Part shown: piece by piece, positions 1-6,725 of the stretch
Numbering within the stretch: position 1 is the stretch's first letter
How the letters are laid out: each line of letters begins with the position of its first letter
Assembly (NCBI GenBank): GCA_948435975.1
Contig: CAOJHG010000114.1
Coordinates: forward strand, 1-6,941
Direction of reading: 5' to 3'
Source: an uncultured Oscillibacter sp.
Lineage (GTDB): Bacteria; Bacillota; Clostridia; Oscillospirales; Oscillospiraceae
DNA: 6,941 nt
Position numbers and translations under genes: made by a program
The notes under the pieces: generated by a model
What the model was told of the DNA's origin: nothing
Databases searched by the model: none
The model's input: only the letters and a program-made list of their open reading frames with translations

Positions 1-573
1 GTTTTCATCCCCAGCCGGAGGCGGCACGTTCTTTACAATGTCCTCCAGTACCGCGCCGATGTTGACCCCCTGCTTTGCGGAAATCTCCGGTGCGTCCAGG
101 GCGGGCAGGCCGATGATGTCCTCTACCTCCTGCTTGGCGCGCTGAGGGTCGGCGGCAGGAAGGTCGATCTTGTTGAACACCGGCAGAATCTCCAGGTCAT
201 GTTCCATGGCAAGGTAGGTATTCGCCAGAGTCTGCGCTTCTACGCCCTGGGTGGAGTCCACTACCAGTACGGCTCCCTCGCAGGCCGCCAGAGACCGGGA
301 AACCTCGTAGTTGAAGTCCACATGGCCGGGGGTGTCAATCAGGTTCAGCGTGTAGTCCTGGCCATCGGCGGAATGGTAATTGAGGCGGACAGCCCTGGCC
401 TTGATGGTGATGCCCCGCTCCTTCTCCAAATCCATGTTGTCCAGAAGCTGGCTCTCCATTTCCCGCTGAGAGACGGCGCCGCATTTTTCCAGAAGACGGT
501 CCGCCAAGGTGGACTTGCCATGGTCAATATGCGCGATGATGGAAAAATTCCGAATATGGTCTTGTTTCATCAT
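1..573 (-). CDS. lepA: Elongation factor 4 (LepA), N-terminal 191 codons, cut by window edge
   Basis: This is the N-terminal part of a translational GTPase of the LepA/EF4 family. The family binds the ribosome, acts on stalled or mistranslocated complexes, and is usually about 600 aa long, so roughly two thirds lies beyond the left edge. All G-domain motifs are readable: the P-loop AHIDHGKST (residues 14-22), the RGITIKA switch I segment (53-59), DTPGH (80-84), NKID (134-137) and SAK (165-167). AHIDHGKS and ERGITIKA are typical of LepA rather than EF-G. The start at 573 lies 9 nt after a strong GGGAGG site (583-588). A second ATG directly follows at 570, and either could be used. The gene begins 27 nt after the SGNH-like gene with no terminator or clear promoter between, so it is probably co-transcribed with the acyltransferase genes. 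Confidence 0.96.
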   Translation of the reverse strand, partial: MMKQDHIRNFSIIAHIDHGKSTLADRLLEKCGAVSQREMESQLLDNMDLEKERGITIKARAVRLNYHSADGQDYTLNLIDTPGHVDFNYEVSRSLAACEGAVLVVDSTQGVEAQTLANTYLAMEHDLEILPVFNKIDLPAADPQRAKQEVEDIIGLPALDAPEISAKQGVNIGAVLEDIVKNVPPPAGDEN

Positions 574-600
574 TCCTAGAAACCTCCCTTTGCCTTCTAA

Positions 601-1713
601 TCAGTCCTGACCGTCCTTCCACCATGCAGGCGGGGCGTCATGGGCCGCATTCCACTGGTCCCAGAAATCCTGGTCCCAAAAACTGTCGTAGTCGTAGTTT
701 ACCACAAACGCCCGCCAATCTGCCAGAGTCTTTTTCAGGGTCTCCGCCTCCAGCACGAAATTTCCTGCGCAGACATTTCCCAGCACCCACTCTCCAGCTT
801 CACCGGAGTGATGTACATAATCGCAGTAATTATCCAGGTTCGTCACCAGATTCACGGCGAACAGCGGAGCATGAACACGGACGTTGTCATAGGACAGCAG
901 TATTTCGCAGGCCCGCTCCAGCGCTGTCAGCCGGGCGTCCAAATCTCCCTGACGAATCGCCCGGTCCCACGCAAGGATGCTGTAGGGCGACAGGAACAGC
1001 TCAAACTTCACGTCCGGATGGGCCTGGAACCAGCTTTCCATCACGGCCACGTTTTCCTCTGTGAATTTCAAATAGGCGTCTTCCGGAGCCGGCTCCTCCG
1101 CAACGTCTGCGCGGGCGTAGTTCCTCAGAGTCTCGTATCTTCCCCAATCAGAGGTCTTATCCCAGGTGAAGCCCTCGTCCAAGGTCTCTCCGCCGCCCTG
1201 CCGGTCCGTCATGATGGCGTAAAGACTGTAATACAGAGAATCCTTGTTCAAAAGATACTGCACATCGTCCAGTGGATTCTGATTGTAGAAATACTCCGGC
1301 ATGGCGCTGGTCACACCGCTGCCGTCTCGGATCAACGTATTCAAATCCAGGGCGAAGAGTATCCGCACAGGTGGATCTTTCTTGCGGAACAGCAGAGCCA
1401 TCACCTTGTCAAACTCGCTGAAATAGCCGTCTGGAATCGTGATCCGCAGGCCGGAGGTCTGATAAAACTCCTCGATCCAGCTTGCGCGGTAATTAGCGGC
1501 CATAGAGGTCCCCAGGAGGACGGTCTCTGCCGGGACATTTTTTGCCAGGCCCGCCGCCTGATAGCGCTCGTTGAAAAAGACAAGCTGCCGCGGCGAAGGC
1601 ATCCGGTAATAGAAGCAGGGGTCCACGGCGTATATAATCCCTGCGCAAGCCGACAGAAAGGCCAGCAGAGCCGCCAGGAAACCGCAGGCCCAGCGTTGAT
1701 ATGTATGATTCAT
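601..1713 (-). CDS. SGNH-hydrolase-like, membrane-anchored partner of the MBOAT acyltransferase
   Basis: This 370-aa protein is probably exported and works with the preceding MBOAT protein, as DltD, AlgJ/AlgX or PatB do with theirs, moving or removing an acyl group on an extracellular polymer. Residues 9-29 form a single hydrophobic segment, followed by a VDP motif (30-32). A nucleophile block LLGTSMAANYR places the candidate catalytic Ser at 70. A beta strand ending in ALDLN (121-125) follows, and a late D-x-x-H (D298, H301) completes a plausible SGNH triad. The C-terminus (about 338-366) is rich in Trp, Asp and Tyr. The start lies 8 nt after the MBOAT stop, with a GAGG site (1720-1723) overlapping that stop, which suggests coupled translation. 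L20-S-A-C23 resembles a lipobox, so a lipoprotein is possible, but an uncleaved anchor is equally likely. The SGNH call rests on motifs and context; the substrate is unknown. Confidence 0.78.
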   Translation of the reverse strand: MNHTYQRWACGFLAALLAFLSACAGIIYAVDPCFYYRMPSPRQLVFFNERYQAAGLAKNVPAETVLLGTSMAANYRASWIEEFYQTSGLRITIPDGYFSEFDKVMALLFRKKDPPVRILFALDLNTLIRDGSGVTSAMPEYFYNQNPLDDVQYLLNKDSLYYSLYAIMTDRQGGGETLDEGFTWDKTSDWGRYETLRNYARADVAEEPAPEDAYLKFTEENVAVMESWFQAHPDVKFELFLSPYSILAWDRAIRQGDLDARLTALERACEILLSYDNVRVHAPLFAVNLVTNLDNYCDYVHHSGEAGEWVLGNVCAGNFVLEAETLKKTLADWRAFVVNYDYDSFWDQDFWDQWNAAHDAPPAWWKDGQD

Positions 1714-1721
1714 AGGCCGCC

Positions 1722-3143
1722 TCAGAAATTAGAGTAAATAAATGTAGCAACACCAGTGAAAGAAAGGATGGACCATGCCGCCAGCGCCGCCAGAAGCACA
1801 CAGCGCCAAACGGTGGGCCGGAAGTTCTCCATCCGTTCCGCCGTGTTGCGGGGCCAAAGAGCCGCTATCAGCGCTGTGCCGAAAATCAAAACGATTCGGG
1901 CGCCATCCAGCCATTGCACAGATGAGGGAAACACCATTTGAATGGCTACTGTCTCATTAGACAGCACACCATCCAGCATCCACGTTTCCGGGAGGCGAAA
2001 GTCAGCGGTAACGGCCGTCCGCAGCAGGGACAAGGCGCCGGAAACGCTGGGAGCCCGGAAAAACACCCAAGCCGCGTTGACGAAAGCGAACGTGACAGCC
2101 CAGCGCAAGAGCCTGGGGAGTTTGTCCCGGCCCGTGCCCCAGACGCGCTCCACGATCTGCCCCAGGCCATGCAGACCGCCCCAGATGAGGAAGGTCCACC
2201 CCGCGCCGTGCCACAGGCCGCTGGTCAGGAAGACAATCAAGATATTCCGGTAAGTCTGGCTTGTCCCCTTTCTGCTGCCGCCCAGTGGAAAATACAGGCA
2301 CTCCCGCAGAAAAGCAGTAAGGGTAATGTGCCAGCGCTTCCAGAATTCACCGATAGAGAGGCTCCGGTATGGGGAATTGAAATTTATTGGAAGCCGGAGT
2401 CCAAACAGCCGGGCCGTTCCAGCGGCGATGTCACAATATCCGGAGAAATCGAAGTACAATTGCAGCGTGTAGCCAAGGATGACCAGCCACGCGCCGGGGG
2501 CAGAGAGCTCTTGCATGCGCGCCCAGCCGTTGTTGACCACAGCCCCCAGGTTATCCGCCAGCAGCACCTTCTTGGCAGTACCTATGGAAATGGCGTAAAA
2601 CCCCGCCGCAAAATCCTGTCCGTCCGGATGCAGGAATTTGCCGCCGCAGAGCTGAGGGAAAAACGCTCCAGGCCGCAGAATCGGGCCGGAAACCACCGTA
2701 GGGAAGAAAAAGGCGTATAGAAGCAGGTCCTCCATGTTCGCAGGATGGAACTGCCCGGTATAGACCTCCTTTAGAAGCCATAGCTGCTGAAAGGTAAAAA
2801 AGCTCAGGCCCAGCGGCGCCCAGCTCACAGAAACAGCGCCTCCGGTCAGAAACCCCACATACTTGAAAGCCACCAGCACCGCGATATGCCAGCAAACCGC
2901 CAGCGTCAGACAGGTCCGGCGGCACGGCCCTTCACCCATAAGATACTGCAGCGCGGCCATCGAAACGCCCAGCCCAGCCGCCAGCGCCAAAAGCCCGCTC
3001 CACCCGCCGTCCTGTAGGTAAAACACAAAGCAGGCAGCGGTGAGAACGCCTTTCGCCAGCCCAGGCGACCGCCGGACCGCCCCCAGGCAGGCCAGCACCG
3101 TTACCGTCAGGAAGGCCAGGAAACGCAAAGATTGAAAGCTCAT
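1722..3143 (-). CDS. MBOAT family membrane O-acyltransferase (AlgI/DltB-like)
   Basis: This 473-aa multi-pass membrane protein is of the AlgI/DltB type, which passes an acyl group (often acetyl) across the membrane for O-acylation of polysaccharide or wall polymer. Visible family landmarks in order are LGLSFFTFQ (111-119), FFPTVVSGPILRP (146-158), LQLYFDFSGYCDIA (227-240), the conserved loop INFNSPYRSLSIGEFWKRWH (253-272), ECLYFPLGGSRKG (281-293) and SGLWHGAGWTFLIWGGLHG (308-326). H312 matches the invariant catalytic His, and H272 is a second conserved His. Length and motif order are normal for the family, and nothing looks broken. The gene starts 1 nt after the XRE regulator's stop (TGA-T-ATG) with no good ribosome site, so translation probably depends on re-initiation. 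The SGNH-like gene follows directly. The acylated polymer cannot be told from the sequence. Confidence 0.95.
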   Translation of the reverse strand: MSFQSLRFLAFLTVTVLACLGAVRRSPGLAKGVLTAACFVFYLQDGGWSGLLALAAGLGVSMAALQYLMGEGPCRRTCLTLAVCWHIAVLVAFKYVGFLTGGAVSVSWAPLGLSFFTFQQLWLLKEVYTGQFHPANMEDLLLYAFFFPTVVSGPILRPGAFFPQLCGGKFLHPDGQDFAAGFYAISIGTAKKVLLADNLGAVVNNGWARMQELSAPGAWLVILGYTLQLYFDFSGYCDIAAGTARLFGLRLPINFNSPYRSLSIGEFWKRWHITLTAFLRECLYFPLGGSRKGTSQTYRNILIVFLTSGLWHGAGWTFLIWGGLHGLGQIVERVWGTGRDKLPRLLRWAVTFAFVNAAWVFFRAPSVSGALSLLRTAVTADFRLPETWMLDGVLSNETVAIQMVFPSSVQWLDGARIVLIFGTALIAALWPRNTAERMENFRPTVWRCVLLAALAAWSILSFTGVATFIYSNF

Positions 3144-3144
3144 A

Positions 3145-3822
3145 TCACTGCTGGGAAAGACTGTTCAGCCGGGCGTCGGAGGTGCTCAGGACTTGGTTCA
3201 GGCTTTGGCAGCGGCCCGGAAAAGCGGCTGTAATTGCCGACGAGGACAAATCAGGGAACTCCTTCTTCTGGCTTTTCTGCTCCTTGAGGGCCTTGACGTA
3301 CTGAGCCTCGGACAGCTTCTGATCCGCGTCCGCGATTCCCATGGCGCACAAGGACGCATCCAGGGCAAAGTAGGTCTCATTGGCTCCAGCCGCACGGTAC
3401 AGGTGGCGGTAGAGCTGGTATACCGCGCTTCCTAAGTAGGCCGCCGCCGCGTTGATGGCGTTCTTGTCCCCCAGCTTGCCCAGAAGCTCGAAAAGAACAC
3501 CCACCGCCCCGGAGAGCAGCTTGCTTTGCAGCGTGGCCAGGACGCTTCCTTTGAGGATGTTCCCCGGCTCGGCGGCGTTAAGGATATCCTGTTTTGTCAG
3601 CATGTTTCCTTCCCGGGAAAGGGTGCGGCCCAGGATGAAATCCGCAGAGACGTTGTAATAATCGCAGGCCCGGACTACAAAGGCAAGCCCCGGCTCCCGG
3701 ATACCGTTTTCGTAGTGGGACAGCAGAGCCTGGGAAATCCCCAAAGCGCCTGCGGCCGTGCGCTGGGACACTCCCTTTTCCTGACGCAGCAGGGACAGGG
3801 TGCGGGAAAACTCTGAACTCAT
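3145..3822 (-). CDS. XRE-family helix-turn-helix transcriptional regulator
   Basis: This 225-aa DNA-binding protein has an N-terminal HTH_3/XRE domain (about residues 5-65). The pattern LRQEKGVSQRTAAGALGIS...LSHYENG, followed by CDYYNVSADFILGR, is the usual Cro/C1-type form; the helix-turn-helix covers about residues 19-40. The rest (about 75-225) is Ala/Leu-rich and probably helical, matches no ligand-binding domain I recognise, and may serve dimerisation or sensing. The reading frame is open upstream to 3942, but the start at 3822 is preferred: AAAGGAG lies 8 nt before it and the HTH domain begins just after it, as in typical family members. It is the first gene of the leftward unit and is tied to the MBOAT gene by a TGA-T-ATG junction, so it probably regulates its own unit and perhaps the divergent one. 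A 28-bp imperfect palindrome upstream is a candidate operator. Confidence 0.9.
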   Translation of the reverse strand: MSSEFSRTLSLLRQEKGVSQRTAAGALGISQALLSHYENGIREPGLAFVVRACDYYNVSADFILGRTLSREGNMLTKQDILNAAEPGNILKGSVLATLQSKLLSGAVGVLFELLGKLGDKNAINAAAAYLGSAVYQLYRHLYRAAGANETYFALDASLCAMGIADADQKLSEAQYVKALKEQKSQKKEFPDLSSSAITAAFPGRCQSLNQVLSTSDARLNSLSQQ

Positions 3823-3830
3823 GGCGGAAG

Positions 3831-3837
3831 CTCCTTT
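3831..3837 (-). promoter_or_regulatory. Ribosome binding site that sets the XRE regulator start
   Basis: On the minus strand this reads AAAGGAG, 8 nt before the ATG at 3822-3820. The longer open frame starting at 3942 has only a weak GGGCGG directly against its ATG, so this site decides for the shorter 225-aa protein. Confidence 0.8.
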
Positions 3838-3870
3838 ATCGTTAAATTCTCTTTTCCTCTCGTATACGCA

Positions 3871-3898
3871 GGGTATAAGTTTAACAAACCTGTTACCC
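3871..3898. promoter_or_regulatory. 28-bp imperfect palindrome, candidate XRE operator
   Basis: Nine of the 14 base pairs across the centre are complementary. The outer arms are GGGTA and TACCC, with matching AG/CT and TT/AA further in. The site lies 49 nt upstream of the XRE start and overlaps the best leftward promoter candidate, which is where an autorepressor of this family would bind. The symmetry is directly visible; its role as operator is inferred. Confidence 0.45.
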
Positions 3899-3900
3899 AA
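3872..3900 (-). promoter_or_regulatory. Candidate leftward promoter of the XRE-MBOAT-SGNH-lepA unit
   Basis: On the minus strand TTGGGT (3895-3900) is followed after 17 nt by TATACC (3872-3877). This would start transcription near 3865 and give a leader of about 42 nt before the XRE ATG. Both boxes are only partial matches to sigma-A consensus. An upstream alternative is TTGCGT (4045-4050), 17 nt, TATACG (4022-4027). The palindrome at 3871-3898 covers this promoter. Confidence 0.35.
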
Positions 3901-4064
3901 AGTAAAGACATATTCGCAAATTTCTCTCAGATATTTTTTCATCCGCCCACTTTTGACCCAGCTTCACGCTTATTAAAACCACCCTCTGTACACCTCCTCC
4001 GTTTCCATTGGAGAAATACGGCGTATAAATCTTACACCATCAAAACGCAAACGTGAATTGGGCG

Positions 4065-4092
4065 TTGCAAGAAAGAAAATTTGTGTTATACT
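4065..4092 (+). promoter_or_regulatory. Sigma-A-type promoter of the DHH operon
   Basis: TTGCAA (4065-4070) and TATACT (4087-4092) are separated by 16 nt, with a TG one base before the -10 box (extended -10). Transcription would start near 4099, leaving a leader of about 53 nt that contains the AGGAG site at 4138-4142. This is the clearest promoter in the window and probably drives all three rightward genes, since no other promoter or terminator is seen between them. Confidence 0.65.
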
Positions 4093-4151
4093 GATGAAGT
4101 TCACTAACAGCATCTTGCATTTTATGGAAGCCGAAAAAGGAGAAAAGCCCT

Positions 4152-5906
4152 ATGAAACTTCAGGACCTGCTGAATTATCATAAAATTGCTGTACAATGCC
4201 ATGACGCTCCCGACGCGGACGCCCTGGCCTGCCTTTACGCCGTCTACTGGTACCTCAAGGAAAACGGCAGAACCGCCCGCCTGATTTATGGCAGCCCTCT
4301 CGGAGAGGAAACCCTCATCCAAAAAAGCAGCCTCAAACACATGCTCAAGGACTTGGGCTTGGAAGGCATTGTCCAGCACATCACCCATTTGGAGGATGAG
4401 CCGGACCTCCTCCTGTATGTGGACTGCCACCCCGGGGAACCTAATGTGCGTCTCTTTGGTCAGAACGCTTACCCGCTCAAGAAGGTGGAGGATCAGGAAA
4501 GCCAGACCTACCAGCTCCCAGTAAACTTCGAGACCGGGGAGAACGTGCGGGAGACCTTTGGCGCTGGAGCCGTCGCCGTCATTGACCACCATAAAATCAC
4601 CCACCCAAAGAATCTCCCCCCCATGCAGACCATCCAGCCATGCAAATCCTGTTCCACTATCCTTTGGACCATGCTGCTGGATGAGGGCATCGACCTCCGG
4701 AAAGGCCAGGACAAGGGCAGGGATAACCGGAAAAAACAACTGGCCACCGCCCTCTATTACGGACTGTATACGGACTCCTCCGAGCTCCAGGAGCTGAACG
4801 GCGGCAGAGACCAGGACCTTGTAGACGCCCTGAACGCAAATTTCCAGGACGAGAGCATCCTTTTCCGCTGGAAGACTTCCAACCTCTCTCTTCAGGATAT
4901 GAAAAACGTGGTCCGCGCCCTCTCTCAGTACGATTACTACGAAAAGGACCGCTTCGCTATCACCGGCCTGAAAAGCGAGGATGGCTGTTACCCCGATCAG
5001 AATCTTTTGGGCATCATCGGCGACCTCCTGATCTGCGTGGACAAAATCGACACCTGCGTGACCTTCTGCGAGCAGGCTACGAAATTTCGCCTCTCCGTCC
5101 GCACCTGCACACAGGAGGCTATGGCCACTGACGTTATCCGCTTTATCACCAAGGGCCTGGGCGGCGGAGGCGGACACCCCCGAAAGACCGGCGGCGAGCT
5201 GGACAAGGAGCCTCTGCGTCAAGCCTATCGTTCCTGGTACAACACGGAGGAAGAAGACCTCTCCGCCGCCGTTCACCAGTTCCTGGCCGACCGGATGCGG
5301 ACCTATTACAGCAGCTTCGACGTCTTCTACTCCGGGGAGGCGGAAACGGCACAGAAAATCAACATCCACTCAATGAAGCTGTATGAGAAAAAAGCTGATA
5401 TCAACATCGGGTACATCCATCTGGCGGGCACCGGCCTCTATAAACCGGGCACCGTGCTGACCATCCGTACACTTCAAGGAGATATGGTGGAGACTGTGAA
5501 ACGGGACACTTATCTGCTCTTCGGCGTGGACGGAGAGCTTTACACCAACTCTAAGGAAGCCTTCCTGTCCCAATACGAGGAATCCAGCGAGCATTACACC
5601 TTCCCCGCCGAATACAGGCCCCATATCCCCAGCGCTATACGGGCCGATGAAGCGCAGCAGAAAAAGCTGGACGCAGACGCCCTCCTGGCTCACATCCGCA
5701 CCTGTAGGCCCAAGCCCGGCCATCAGGTCTACGCCCGCAGGCTGGAACGAAGAGCGAAGGTTTTCTCCAAGCGGCGGCCAGACGGCTATCTTCTGGGTGA
5801 ACCCGGAGACTGGCTGGTTGCCAATGCCCACGATATCAGCCGCATCCACATCGTAAAGGCGGATTCCTTCCCAAAGCTGTACTTCATGGTCAAATCCGGA
5901 GATTAA
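4152..5906 (+). CDS. DHH/DHHA1-family phosphoesterase with long C-terminal extension (gene A)
   Basis: This 584-aa, probably cytoplasmic metal-dependent phosphodiesterase is related to NrnA/RecJ/GdpP-type DHH enzymes, which cleave nanoRNA, pAp or cyclic dinucleotides and their linear products. All core motifs are present: H17-x2-P-D-x-D23-A, VDC with D91, DHH at 145-147, YTDSS with D208, and the DHHA1 glycine motif GGGGGHP (337-343). The usual AAG after the last is replaced by KTGG. Residues 182-196 are a charged insertion. Stand-alone NrnA-like enzymes are about 320 aa, so residues ~365-584 are extra. They contain two stretches resembling small beta modules (about 430-477 and 521-581), the second with the motif EPGDWLV (550-556). 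The start has AGGAG 9 nt upstream. Gene B follows after 18 nt. The enzyme class is secure; the substrate and the role of the extension are unknown. Confidence 0.9.
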   Translation: MKLQDLLNYHKIAVQCHDAPDADALACLYAVYWYLKENGRTARLIYGSPLGEETLIQKSSLKHMLKDLGLEGIVQHITHLEDEPDLLLYVDCHPGEPNVRLFGQNAYPLKKVEDQESQTYQLPVNFETGENVRETFGAGAVAVIDHHKITHPKNLPPMQTIQPCKSCSTILWTMLLDEGIDLRKGQDKGRDNRKKQLATALYYGLYTDSSELQELNGGRDQDLVDALNANFQDESILFRWKTSNLSLQDMKNVVRALSQYDYYEKDRFAITGLKSEDGCYPDQNLLGIIGDLLICVDKIDTCVTFCEQATKFRLSVRTCTQEAMATDVIRFITKGLGGGGGHPRKTGGELDKEPLRQAYRSWYNTEEEDLSAAVHQFLADRMRTYYSSFDVFYSGEAETAQKINIHSMKLYEKKADINIGYIHLAGTGLYKPGTVLTIRTLQGDMVETVKRDTYLLFGVDGELYTNSKEAFLSQYEESSEHYTFPAEYRPHIPSAIRADEAQQKKLDADALLAHIRTCRPKPGHQVYARRLERRAKVFSKRRPDGYLLGEPGDWLVANAHDISRIHIVKADSFPKLYFMVKSGD

Positions 5907-5912
5907 GCAGTC

Positions 5913-5917
5913 AGGAG
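5913..5917 (+). promoter_or_regulatory. Ribosome binding site that sets the gene B start
   Basis: AGGAG lies 7 nt before the ATG at 5925 and 10 nt before a second ATG at 5928. An in-frame GTG at 5919 is only 1 nt away and cannot be used with this site, so 5925 is preferred. Confidence 0.7.
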
Positions 5918-5924
5918 TGTGGTA

Positions 5925-6725
5925 ATGATGAACGACCCACGCAGAAATCACAGCGGCCCCGCCGGAGACGACGGCTATCTTTTGGACCAGGAGCGCTTCC
6001 TCCTGCAAACCTCCGGCCAGTCCATCACCAGGGAGGACCTGGAACCCCTTACCCGCTTCTGCCGCCGCCTGCGCCTGGAAGAATGGCTGGATAATCTCTA
6101 CCGTTATTACAGCAAAGGAGTCCCCATTCCCCAGAAAGACTGCATCCTGCTGGCAGACAGCCTTGAGGAAGCCTACAGCCATGCCATGGACGAGGAAACG
6201 GCACAGGCGGCAAGGCAGGCCTATAACCTGCTCTTTCTAACGCCTGCGCCGCCTGTAGAAGAGGAATTGGACCTCTTTTGCCCACCGCTGGTAGACGTGG
6301 GAGAATTCTCCGTTCCGCCGGTGAATGCAGACGAACAGCCATACATCAGCGGCACAGAGGAGACAGAAGAGTCTTCCGCCTGCCCGGAGGAAGACGGCCC
6401 TCTCTCTTATCCGATTCTAATAGACCAGGACTTCTATGAAACCGCTTCCGGCGTCCGCCTGACTCAAGAGGAAATACAGGAAGCTCTGGACCTCTATCTG
6501 CGCCGCCAGCTTCGCTGTTGCATACAATTCTGCCTGGAGGAACTGGGCTGCAAACCCGCCCGCATTTCTCAGGAGATCCTTGACCAGCTCACCGGTCAGC
6601 TCTTCTCCGCCTATGCCTACCATACCCGCTATGATCTGCTGCTGCAGGCGGTATCCTCCGCTGAAGCCCGCGGGGCCTTCCCGGAATACCGGACCTATCC
6701 GGTTGAAAGGAGACTTTCCAGATGA
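5925..6725 (+). CDS. Hypothetical protein with duplicated helical module (gene B)
   Basis: I do not recognise this 266-aa protein. It has no signal peptide or membrane segment. It consists of two similar, probably all-helical halves (about 18-103 and 164-245) joined by an acidic, Pro/Glu/Ser-rich linker (about 107-160) that looks disordered. Both halves start with [LI]-D-Q-[ED], then SG, and two residues later [IL]-T. An RR pair follows (47-48, 193-194), then a Gly 34 or 32 residues after the SG glycine, and an AY near the end (83-84, 229-230). This points to an internal duplication. The second half is Cys-rich in one helix (C198, C199, C203, C209), without a clear metal-site spacing. The gene follows the DHH gene by 18 nt, and its stop overlaps the next start (ATGA). 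No catalytic motif is visible; a binding or scaffolding role is only a guess. Confidence 0.85.
   Translation: MMNDPRRNHSGPAGDDGYLLDQERFLLQTSGQSITREDLEPLTRFCRRLRLEEWLDNLYRYYSKGVPIPQKDCILLADSLEEAYSHAMDEETAQAARQAYNLLFLTPAPPVEEELDLFCPPLVDVGEFSVPPVNADEQPYISGTEETEESSACPEEDGPLSYPILIDQDFYETASGVRLTQEEIQEALDLYLRRQLRCCIQFCLEELGCKPARISQEILDQLTGQLFSAYAYHTRYDLLLQAVSSAEARGAFPEYRTYPVERRLSR

Larger units (their letters stand above)
3823..4151. other. Divergent intergenic region between XRE-MBOAT unit and DHH operon
   Basis: These 329 bp separate two head-to-head transcription units and are visibly richer in A and T than the flanking genes. They contain a good rightward promoter near 4065-4092, leftward promoter candidates near 3872-3900 and 4022-4050, a 28-bp imperfect palindrome at 3871-3898, and two short palindromes containing CGTATA at 3861-3868 and 4016-4026. 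I see no tRNA, no convincing riboswitch and no supported small gene here. Short open frames exist, such as a 30-codon one from 4094 and an 11-codon one on the minus strand near 4007, but neither has a ribosome site. Confidence 0.8.

Noticed and set aside
199..579. 126-codon plus-strand open frame opposite lepA
   Set aside because: It is the reverse of the strongly conserved LepA G domain, with no independent support.
640..1737. 365-codon plus-strand open frame opposite the SGNH-like gene
   Set aside because: It is antisense to a well-supported gene in a coupled pair, has no motif or ribosome site, and its His/Gln/Arg-rich composition is typical of a shadow frame.
1938..2720. 260-codon plus-strand open frame opposite the MBOAT gene
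   Set aside because: The opposite strand encodes an unmistakable MBOAT protein through the same bases, and this frame shows no recognisable protein features.
3823..3942. 40-residue N-terminal extension of the XRE regulator
   Set aside because: The HTH domain begins right after the start at 3822, which has AAAGGAG 8 nt upstream. The extension would span the candidate promoter and palindrome and has a poor ribosome site.
3991..4014. CTCC...GGAG pairing as a terminator or riboswitch stem
   Set aside because: The stem is only 4 bp, has no U-run, and no conserved riboswitch core is visible around it.
4094..4183. Possible 30-codon leader peptide overlapping the DHH start
   Set aside because: Its ATG lies before the expected transcription start near 4099, and it has no ribosome site.
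4122..6182. Two long minus-strand open frames (415 and 270 codons) opposite the DHH gene
   Set aside because: They lie wholly antisense to a gene with intact catalytic motifs, lack ribosome sites, and read as Val/Leu/Gly-rich sequence without domain motifs. They are side effects of third-position GC bias.
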